A stretch of DNA of 20,902 nt from a virus. This document shows, piece after piece, positions 13,726 to 20,902 of this stretch. Every line of letters starts with the position of its first letter. The first letter of the stretch is position 1. The position numbers and the translations under genes were made by a program. The stretch is from positions 1 through 20,902 of the IMG/VR virus record IMGVR_UViG_3300043409_002120; one strand, written 5' to 3'. Below the pieces are notes generated by a model, which was given only the letters and a program-made list of their open reading frames with translations, had not been told where the DNA came from and did not search any database.

Positions 13726-13920
13726 TTATCCTCGTGTGATTATTGATTGTAGTAATTGTTTTATTTCTAATAAGTCATTTTTGACTTCATTAATTTCTTC
13801 TTGAAGCTCGGATATCTTTTGTACTTGACGCTTTTCATGCCGTCGGGCAAGTATAATAGTTGTATCAGTATTTATAAGAGCTTTGGACCCAGTATCACGA
13901 ACATATTCCAGTGACTTCAT
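13726..13920 (-). CDS. 64-residue coiled-coil structural-region protein
   Basis: Residues 1-30 begin MKSLEYVRDTGSKALINTDT. The second half (KISELQEEINEVKNDLLEIK, QLLQSII) is a classic heptad coiled coil. A 'VRD..SkAliNTD' head with a coiled-coil tail is something I recall as a small conserved protein among structural genes of T4-like phages, without known function. The ATG shares a base with the TAA of the DUF4815 gene (TAATG) and a GGTGA-like ribosome-binding site lies upstream, so the two are coupled. It may help trimerise or attach fibre proteins. Compare the unrelated-looking 58-residue coiled coil at 3197-3373. Confidence 0.8.
   Translation of the reverse strand: MKSLEYVRDTGSKALINTDTTIILARRHEKRQVQKISELQEEINEVKNDLLEIKQLLQSIITRG
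13869..13876 (-). promoter_or_regulatory. Possible intragenic late promoter box (TATAAATA)
   Basis: An exact TATAAATA on the minus strand lies inside the 64-residue gene, 146 bases before the ATG of the S74 fibre. It also encodes the conserved L-I-N of that gene, so it may be chance. T4 late promoters can be inside genes. Confidence 0.3.
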
Positions 13921-16900
13921 TAAATCACCGCCACTGCTCTAAGATTTTTTATAAGAGGTATTTTACTTTTATCCGTTGTTTTCATAATAATCTTCACAGC
14001 AAATTTACTATAGGTATATGGAGAAGGAGCAGAATAACTGTATTCTTGATAGTTGTTGCCATTATAGACAATGGGCGCCTGTTCATCAAGCGTTATCCAA
14101 TCAATATCAGAAAATGGTCTATCATCTTCAATATTTTGCATTTTTGCCTGAACAACGACTGATGCTTCCGCTGGAAGCAGCATGTCAAAAAATACACGTA
14201 AGTCGTCGGCGCCGTCACCATCCAGAGTTACCGCCCGAGTGATATACACCGCAGGAGTTGTTCCTGTATTGTCTATCTCATTTGCCAAAGTTAATATAGA
14301 TAATTTTCGTGTATCCAATATTGGTGTTAACAATGTATTAGTAGTTGACAATTCTGCTTTCACTTTTAACGTTGGAATATTTCCTGTTGTATTTGAATGT
14401 GAATACACGGTGAACTCTTGTGGCAATTCAATAGTATCGCCGTTGTTCATATTGATATATGCGCCTGATCCAGGATAATATGTACTTGCGGTATCCAACA
14501 AAGTATATGATAAGGTTACTTGTGTTGCAGGATTTAGTGTCAATATGCCTAAGTTAGGCGCTAACGCGGTTGCTTTTTTGTTGTTGATACTATCAATAGT
14601 AAATGTAGAATCGCCTCGTGTAAATTCATCATTTACTGATAAATTACCTGAAGTGATGTAAATTTCAACGTCATCTTCTTGTACATATGCAATATATCCG
14701 GTTGCTGTTGTATTATTTTTGTAGCAACGTAATCCACTGCCTGTTAGATTTTCAGGTGATTCAACTAAAACAAGTTGGGTATCAGACACAATATCTTTTA
14801 CGATACCTAACACGGCACGGGCCCGGTACACAAGCGATGTTCCTGATCCAGAAGATTCTAACGTTAATGCCGTATCAGTTTGAATTGATGCAACTTTACC
14901 AATTACCGTTGTGTTATCGCTACCATACAGAATGTCCCCAGCACGTAACTCACTTGTAAACTCAGTGCTTGATCCTACCACACTTGTTCCTGTGATGGTG
15001 ATAGTGCCTGAAAAATTAGTAGTTAATGATGGAGCAAATACTCGTAAACTATCACCAATCGACAAATCAGTAAAATCCGTATTTGTTCCGGTGATCACCG
15101 CCTCATTAATACTAACTGTGCCTTCCAATGTTGTTTGTGTATCATCAAATACTTGAACCACATCCCCAGGAATTAAGGTATATGTTTCTGTTTGGGATAC
15201 ACTCACATAGTCAATGGGCTTCGATTCAAGAATGGCTGTGCGTGTTGTTTCAAAGGTTCTGGCATACATTTTAAACTTCAAATCTTCAGCTTCTAATGCA
15301 GTCCATATTGTATTATTGTTAGGAATAAACAACACACCTACATAAGGTTGCTGGGTGATTCTCTCGCTAGTGCCAATTAAATTTTGTCCTAATTCTGACA
15401 CCCAAACCTGATATTCTGTTGTGTTATTTTCAGGAAGAAGAACAAGGGCATATTCCGTATTATTCTTTAAGTATACCGGAGATTCAAAGATGAATGTAGT
15501 TGCTGTTGAGGCATCAGTTGACACCTGAATATCAGCAGGTGCCAACATTTTAGTACTGAATGGTACAATTTTGTTGCCTGGAAATCCATTAACAACTTCA
15601 CGAATTTGAATTGTAAATTTCTTAGTTGATGATTTTGTTCTGAAGAACATATCAATCTTATTCAAGAATATCCCATCGGGATGCCCTTCAATAATGAAGG
15701 TTTGCGCCATTGGGTCACCAAATGATGACGGATTAAACGTTGATGGATTAGACAATAACAAACGACTCACAATATTATTTTGTGTGGTATTCAATGCATC
15801 TTGACGAATTGATGGGAATCGAGTTGAAGAAATTGAGCCGTCATCAATGTTTGGGATACCTGATGCTTGTAACTGTGCCGCCGCCGAAGTGGTTTCGTCC
15901 GCATCAGTTAATTTAAATACCTTGTTGCCCACGCGGAATTTATTAGCGGGAATTACAAATTGTCCTGCCAATGTTCCAGTTGTATCTACTATTAAGGGCG
16001 CACCATATGCAGATGCATTTGGTTCATATTGTGATGAAAGAATTCCTTCAGATGCTTCACGAATTGTATTTACAGTAACGCCCGTTGGAAGAGAGAAATA
16101 TCTACAATTGTCAGATACATCTTCCCCGTCAAAGAAGGCATTCATCACAGTGCCCGCCTTCAATCCTGTTGCGGTAAAGCTAATGACTTGGTGTAAAATA
16201 TAAGGAACTACTGATACATCAAGAACACGAATTCCGATACTTCGAAGATTGCTTTCAGGAAGTTTTCCTGAGGTTATGATATTTTTAGTCACATCTGAAA
16301 TTAGTGGAGCAGCTTCACTGCCACGGACCCCTGAAAGCCCAGCAACAGTTGTTACCGTTAACATAGGCAAATTAACTGCCTCGACTCCTTGCCAAATAGT
16401 TTTCCAACTATTCCAATGAATGTTAAATGCTTGTGCGTTAAATTCCCACCCGTCATTTAATCCATTATAGTTTACTTGCACATCGGGGCGAATACTGCCG
16501 TCGATCCATGTAATTTGTGGAGGATCTAGCCGCAAATCTCCTGACATATAATTACCTAACAACAAGTTACCACAAACGCGACTCTTAGAGGCGAATTTAT
16601 TATCTAAAATTGTTGAATATGTGCCTGTATAATTTGTGGTGATGAGTTCACTATCATCTGAGGGTAGATGTAACTCAATGTTATTCAACGCAAACGGTGC
16701 GCGTAATGTTTTATTTCGTGTATCAATGGCAGCATAATATTCTGAATCAAATACGTTTCCAATATCATGCCCATCAAAAGCATCAACTAAAATACCTTTC
16801 TTTACCATAGCAGAACCTGCAGTATCGGTAATCAACATATTGGCAGCACGATTTTCAGCAATTGACAACGCCGTGTAATATTCAAGACGATTTACCCGCT

Positions 16901-19628
16901 GTTCAATTTCACCTATGTCTCTCATTGTATACCGACGATTATCTACTAAACGAACAACCGAGGCATAATCTTCTCGGTCAAATACACGAGATGCAAATGT
17001 TGACAGTGAAGGATATGGTGCCAATTCAATAACTGCCAACGTCATTGCATTGATAGCATCCGCGGGGGTTTGAGGATTCAATGAAGAAACCCCTGTTATC
17101 ACCTTAAATTCACCATCTCGGGTTAATACAACTTTATCTTTGCGTGGTAAATTAACAGTAAATGTTGCACTTAATATACTCTCTGGATCAGGGACAGTGA
17201 TGCCGTTAGTTGTATTCAATGTGCTTACAATCACGTTTTCTGACGCACCCATGTTACCGTTTTTTGCATCAACATATGATTTATTTGAATATCCGGCACG
17301 AGCTTGAATTTCAGGCCGGAAATCAATTACATCCCGAATATCATAGGTAACACCTGTCGATTCCGTTGTGTATAAAGGCAACTCATATGTGTAAATTTGC
17401 TTATTGTAATCTAGCACTGATGGATCAAAATCTATTAATGCACTTTGATACGAATTTCTATTTAAATATCCTAAACTAGATGAGCGCGTGAAATTTCTAT
17501 AATTGATAACTATCTTTTTAGTTGTTAAATTTTCTGCTCCAGTATATTCTAAATAGGATGTGTTATACACATTATCATTGGCATTAGTATGTAATGTAAA
17601 TTGTGAGGTAACATCCTCCCATTCAGATAATCCTCCTGCTGCGGCTGGATATGCAACGGTGTACGCATTCATATGAATAGACAAGATATCCAATACATAT
17701 GGAACTCCCAAATAGATAGTGCCAGCTGTAATATTAGATGAACTAGTGCTCGTTAGGGTTGATCCATTTATTGCCAAATATGTTGTATCTAATGATAAGT
17801 CAATTGGTGCCCCATTAACCTGGCGAACCTTGGCATATACTTTACGATTGGCACCTGCATCAGCGGTGGCAATATTTAACGTGCCTGATGTTGTGTTGGT
17901 TATAGTATAGCCATTTATTTGTGCGAGATTATAGGAACCTCCAGAAGGCTCTACAACAATAAATGTTTGTTTAAATGTTGATGATGTGCCTACAAGTGTT
18001 TGACCGGTTCCACTCACGGCAATGCTTGCATTGCCTGAACCATCAAAGGTGTATGCGCCTAAATACTTCCAAAATGTATAATCTGTGTCATTGTCATATT
18101 CCACTACTGCGCGCGATCCTGTTGGAAAAATAAGTGAATTATATGCACTTTCATGCAATTTAAATCCAGTTTGTACAACACTTCCTAAGTCATCGCCTGG
18201 AGTAATGGCAACTGCTGCTGTTGAATTGGTTGCCGTGATGTTTCGAATAGTAGTTAAATCATCAACGGTTTTTCCTGCTGCTAACACAGTACCATACAAA
18301 TATAATTTGTAAAATTTAGAAGAACTTGTTCCTGTTGTAGTAGTCCCATAAAAATTCAATAAACGAAACTTTGCAGTTGCAATCAACACACTACCACTAT
18401 CTAATAATTGTATAGATGCGTTATTTTCCGTTACCTCCCAATCACCGGTAACAGACTTCACGTAAACATAATTACCAAATAAGGTTGGAATTTGCTGCTC
18501 ATCAACCGACAATGTATCTGTTGCTTTATCAACAGTTAAATAATCAGTTGCTTGTAATTCTGTATCGAATCCTTCCACATATGCCTTACCTGATTCAACA
18601 CCATATAATAATTTCGATGCATCACCTGTAGTTTCTTCGGTGTATTTGCCGTTATTATTTTCTGTTTTTAAGTGCTCACGAATATTAACATTTAATCCAG
18701 TAACAACATAATTTCCTGATTCATCATATGTGCGCTGCGCTAATATTCTTTGTAATTCTGAATATTGAGGTTTATTAAAGGCACGTTTTACTTTACCTTC
18801 TTCTACTAAAAATAGAAGATGAAATCCTGTATCAGGAACTGTAGTAGTTTCATATGATTCTAGTTGTGTAACAAGTTTATATCTATCGCCGCCTGGCGCA
18901 GCATAATTATATGATCCGGTGGCAGGATCAAGTAAACTTACATCATCATTTGACGTAATTTTACTTTCAATAACTCGAAATCCAATATTTTTTGTGGGCG
19001 TATCAGTATAAAAACTCAATACTTTAGTTTGTGATTCATGACGAATGAATGCTCCTTCGGCATATACCATACCATCATCAATTGTATATAATGAACCTAC
19101 TCCTGTAGGAGCAGAACTCGCAACTGAAAATCTAAAGGATTGTGTTACATTATTAGAATCAATAACGGTCAATGCCTCATCTATACGAAATTCTGTGATG
19201 AGTTCTTGTGCAGTCTCATCATAATATGATGATTGATAATTTAAATATAATACTCGTTGTCCTGCAGTATCTTCCTCAACCCGTACAATTTTTGCAGACA
19301 CTCCTAGTTCATTACTAATCACTGCATTCACTAAAGTATTTTTATACAAATCATATGACGCCGCTCCTATCGTAATACCTGCTGCATCTGTACTTTTAAT
19401 TTTGGCAAAAGGTACATTAAATTGGAAAGTCTCAGCGCAGCCGACAACAACAGACCCATCTTTAAATACATGGTCACCGAACCGTTGTATTTGATTTTGA
19501 AGAATGGTTTGTAGTTGTGTTAATTCGCGCGCTTGAACCGCATATCCCGGCTTGAAAAGAATTCGATGAAAATTCTTATCAGCGTCAAAATCATCATAAT
19601 AGGGAGAAGTTCCTAAATTGATAGTCAT
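13920..19628 (-). CDS. Giant DUF4815-type virion structural protein
   Basis: I place the start at ATG 19628-19626 (1,902 residues), where an AGGTG site lies five bases upstream; the GTG two codons earlier abuts the previous stop and has no such site. The N-terminus (MTINLGTSPYYDDFDADKNF, then PGYAVQARELTQLQTILQNQ and FGDHVFKDGSVVVG) is the DUF4815 signature of T4-like aquatic phages, and the region with IGEIEQRVNRLEYYTALSIA near residue 905 belongs to the same type of protein. Around residues 1500-1590 are two small beta modules (TDFTDLSIGDSLRV, TEFTSELRAGDILYG). The last 100 residues end in FAVKIIMKTTDKSKIPLIKN, a C-terminal pattern I recall from other myovirus tail proteins. It follows the gp8-like gene by six bases, so a baseplate or tail-periphery role is likely. 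The precise role is not known. Confidence 0.88.
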   Translation of the reverse strand: MTINLGTSPYYDDFDADKNFHRILFKPGYAVQARELTQLQTILQNQIQRFGDHVFKDGSVVVGCAETFQFNVPFAKIKSTDAAGITIGAASYDLYKNTLVNAVISNELGVSAKIVRVEEDTAGQRVLYLNYQSSYYDETAQELITEFRIDEALTVIDSNNVTQSFRFSVASSAPTGVGSLYTIDDGMVYAEGAFIRHESQTKVLSFYTDTPTKNIGFRVIESKITSNDDVSLLDPATGSYNYAAPGGDRYKLVTQLESYETTTVPDTGFHLLFLVEEGKVKRAFNKPQYSELQRILAQRTYDESGNYVVTGLNVNIREHLKTENNNGKYTEETTGDASKLLYGVESGKAYVEGFDTELQATDYLTVDKATDTLSVDEQQIPTLFGNYVYVKSVTGDWEVTENNASIQLLDSGSVLIATAKFRLLNFYGTTTTGTSSSKFYKLYLYGTVLAAGKTVDDLTTIRNITATNSTAAVAITPGDDLGSVVQTGFKLHESAYNSLIFPTGSRAVVEYDNDTDYTFWKYLGAYTFDGSGNASIAVSGTGQTLVGTSSTFKQTFIVVEPSGGSYNLAQINGYTITNTTSGTLNIATADAGANRKVYAKVRQVNGAPIDLSLDTTYLAINGSTLTSTSSSNITAGTIYLGVPYVLDILSIHMNAYTVAYPAAAGGLSEWEDVTSQFTLHTNANDNVYNTSYLEYTGAENLTTKKIVINYRNFTRSSSLGYLNRNSYQSALIDFDPSVLDYNKQIYTYELPLYTTESTGVTYDIRDVIDFRPEIQARAGYSNKSYVDAKNGNMGASENVIVSTLNTTNGITVPDPESILSATFTVNLPRKDKVVLTRDGEFKVITGVSSLNPQTPADAINAMTLAVIELAPYPSLSTFASRVFDREDYASVVRLVDNRRYTMRDIGEIEQRVNRLEYYTALSIAENRAANMLITDTAGSAMVKKGILVDAFDGHDIGNVFDSEYYAAIDTRNKTLRAPFALNNIELHLPSDDSELITTNYTGTYSTILDNKFASKSRVCGNLLLGNYMSGDLRLDPPQITWIDGSIRPDVQVNYNGLNDGWEFNAQAFNIHWNSWKTIWQGVEAVNLPMLTVTTVAGLSGVRGSEAAPLISDVTKNIITSGKLPESNLRSIGIRVLDVSVVPYILHQVISFTATGLKAGTVMNAFFDGEDVSDNCRYFSLPTGVTVNTIREASEGILSSQYEPNASAYGAPLIVDTTGTLAGQFVIPANKFRVGNKVFKLTDADETTSAAAQLQASGIPNIDDGSISSTRFPSIRQDALNTTQNNIVSRLLLSNPSTFNPSSFGDPMAQTFIIEGHPDGIFLNKIDMFFRTKSSTKKFTIQIREVVNGFPGNKIVPFSTKMLAPADIQVSTDASTATTFIFESPVYLKNNTEYALVLLPENNTTEYQVWVSELGQNLIGTSERITQQPYVGVLFIPNNNTIWTALEAEDLKFKMYARTFETTRTAILESKPIDYVSVSQTETYTLIPGDVVQVFDDTQTTLEGTVSINEAVITGTNTDFTDLSIGDSLRVFAPSLTTNFSGTITITGTSVVGSSTEFTSELRAGDILYGSDNTTVIGKVASIQTDTALTLESSGSGTSLVYRARAVLGIVKDIVSDTQLVLVESPENLTGSGLRCYKNNTTATGYIAYVQEDDVEIYITSGNLSVNDEFTRGDSTFTIDSINNKKATALAPNLGILTLNPATQVTLSYTLLDTASTYYPGSGAYINMNNGDTIELPQEFTVYSHSNTTGNIPTLKVKAELSTTNTLLTPILDTRKLSILTLANEIDNTGTTPAVYITRAVTLDGDGADDLRVFFDMLLPAEASVVVQAKMQNIEDDRPFSDIDWITLDEQAPIVYNGNNYQEYSYSAPSPYTYSKFAVKIIMKTTDKSKIPLIKNLRAVAVI

Positions 19629-19636
19629 GTGCACCT
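19629..19636 (-). promoter_or_regulatory. Ribosome-binding site that decides the DUF4815 start
   Basis: The minus strand reads TAGGTGCAC before ATG 19628. AGGTG overlaps the TAG stop of the gp8-like gene and is spaced about five bases from the ATG. The in-frame GTG inside it would have no separate site, so the ATG is preferred. Confidence 0.6.
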
Positions 19637-20902
19637 AGAAGTGTAAAAAGAGTTTAATAGTTTCAATTTGTTCTGCTGTACGTGATATAGGAGAGAAGGC
19701 ATTCACGTAAATGAGTGTTCCTGTATTGTTATCGAATTCAGGTTCTTCGACCACTGTGCAGGATAAGTTTTCAAAATCTGTTGTATTATTTGTGAATGTT
19801 GTATCAATATCAATAACTTTATTTCCTTCAACATATAACAAATATACTTTATATTTTTCAGACGATTCATCAAATAATTTTGTTAATACTTTATATATGC
19901 CACCAGTAGATGCTTCAATTTCGTCATCCGACGAATATTCATTATATTCAATTTCAGGAACTGTTATAACAAACGAGGAGGTTCCTGTATCTTTTTGAAA
20001 ATATCCAATATCAACATCCTGTGTTGTATTATATAATTTTATATTTTTCACAATGCCCAGTTGACGATAATCATTGCCTTGAAATAAATCAACATTTTCT
20101 GTTGAAATTGTGGTACTAATACACAAACTATGTGCATGTAATTCTTGAGCAATATTAAATCCGTGACCTCGTTGCGGGCCTATATTTGCACGTAATGATG
20201 CAACTTCAGTAGGCAACCCGCTTACAACAATTCTTGCATAGTTGTAGTTTTGTCCGCTATTAATAATTTGTACAGTTTTAATAACACCATTCACAATATC
20301 TGTGTCCGGGTCAATATATATTTGAGCTCCAGTGCCATCGCCAAAAACCTCTACGGTTGCAGTATCATATCCTTCGCCGCCGTCAAGAATATCTACTTTG
20401 TAAATAGCGCCATGAATAGTTTCTAGTACAACGTTTTGATTAATACTACTGGCTGTTTCAGCTCCCAATACAACAATCCCTTGAAATCCATTTCCTGAAA
20501 AACTACTGTAAGAGGTGGCGTTAGCTTCTACATTTGGGAATGTTACCAATTCAAGTTCAGTTGCTGTAAGAATATCTGAAACAGTACCTATAATGTTATT
20601 TGCCCCATCCGTAATTGTCCAGCCTACCTCTAGTTCATCAAGGAAATCCGTGCCACTTCCTAATACTAAACGAGTTGTAAAATCTGTAGTAATCACTCCA
20701 GAAAAATTTTCTGATCCCGCCACCGATGAAGAATAATCAGCAGGAGTGGATTTAGCATCATACATGTCTGCGCGCGCATGTGTATATCCGCGCGATGAAT
20801 TAGTTACTTCAACTGAAGTTACACTTCCAGATCCATCAATAGTAACATTTGTTGTTGTGCCAATTGGTGTAAGAGAATGGGTGGCGCCTGCACCTGAACT
20901 AA
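19635..20902 (-). CDS. Baseplate wedge protein, gp8-like, partial (5' end beyond right edge)
   Basis: The frame is open from the right edge (first full codon at 20900-20898) to TAG at 19637-19635, so the N-terminus is missing; the ATG at 20765 is internal because the protein-like frame continues 45 codons above it. Three successive 'GxGY' beta units are visible: VEVTNSSRGYTHA, VDILDGGEGYDTATVEV and VQIINSGQNYNYARIVVSG. They are followed by ANIGPQRGHGFNIAQEL, NDYRQLGIVKN and a terminal FSPISRTAEQIETIKLFLHF. This order matches the gp8-type baseplate wedge protein of T4-like aquatic phages. One unusual inserted unit (TDFTTRLVLGSGTDFLDELEVGW) resembles modules in the DUF4815 protein. As a baseplate wedge component it would assemble in the cytoplasm with other wedge subunits. 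Confidence 0.85.
   Translation of the reverse strand, partial: SSGAGATHSLTPIGTTTNVTIDGSGSVTSVEVTNSSRGYTHARADMYDAKSTPADYSSSVAGSENFSGVITTDFTTRLVLGSGTDFLDELEVGWTITDGANNIIGTVSDILTATELELVTFPNVEANATSYSSFSGNGFQGIVVLGAETASSINQNVVLETIHGAIYKVDILDGGEGYDTATVEVFGDGTGAQIYIDPDTDIVNGVIKTVQIINSGQNYNYARIVVSGLPTEVASLRANIGPQRGHGFNIAQELHAHSLCISTTISTENVDLFQGNDYRQLGIVKNIKLYNTTQDVDIGYFQKDTGTSSFVITVPEIEYNEYSSDDEIEASTGGIYKVLTKLFDESSEKYKVYLLYVEGNKVIDIDTTFTNNTTDFENLSCTVVEEPEFDNNTGTLIYVNAFSPISRTAEQIETIKLFLHF

Noticed and set aside
1-20902. Intrinsic terminators and tRNA genes
   Set aside because: I looked in every intergenic gap and found no GC-rich hairpin followed by a T-run in the direction of transcription, and no tRNA-like cloverleaf.

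Overview
The window is a densely packed, single-direction block of late structural genes from a T4-like myovirus (Caudoviricetes). Every supported gene reads on the minus strand. Gaps are tiny (longest 42 bases), and several neighbours share start/stop bases (ATGA or TAATG), so the region reads as co-transcribed blocks. The T4-like assignment rests on three things: a gp8-like baseplate wedge protein at the right edge, a very large DUF4815-type structural protein after it, and exact TATAAATA boxes, the T4-type (gp55-dependent) late promoter, in front of several genes. The modest GC and the style of the tail-fibre repeats suit a virus of marine or other aquatic bacteria. The host cannot be told from this sequence, and I saw no tRNA, integrase or host gene.

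In transcription order (right to left): (1) 20902-13920, baseplate region: partial gp8-like wedge protein and the roughly 1,900-residue DUF4815 protein. (2) 13920-12772: a small coiled-coil protein and a short tail fibre ending in a peptidase S74 intramolecular chaperone. (3) 12756-11419: an unusual 445-residue protein made of Thr/Pro-rich mucin-like TPTNT repeat stalks separated by cysteine-rich, knottin-like modules. (4) 11376-6139, an AT-rich accessory island: two tandem GlcNAc-type glycosyltransferases, two further putative glycosyltransferases, an NAD-dependent sugar-nucleotide epimerase/dehydratase, and a protein with a possible thioredoxin-like fold plus a zinc ribbon. (5) 6108-1, adhesin/tail-fibre region: a set of short adaptor-like proteins and long repetitive fibres that reuse the same N- and C-terminal modules, ending in a fibre gene cut by the left edge.

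My working reading is that regions 1, 2 and 5 build the distal tail and host-recognition apparatus. Regions 3 and 4 may form a self-contained 'decorate your own appendage' unit, in which a Thr-rich mucin-like virion protein is encoded directly before a cluster of sugar-transferring enzymes. That link is inferred from gene order and sequence character, not shown. One 58-residue coiled-coil gene (3197-3373), a start correction for the DUF4815 gene, and two edge-truncated genes are reported here explicitly.
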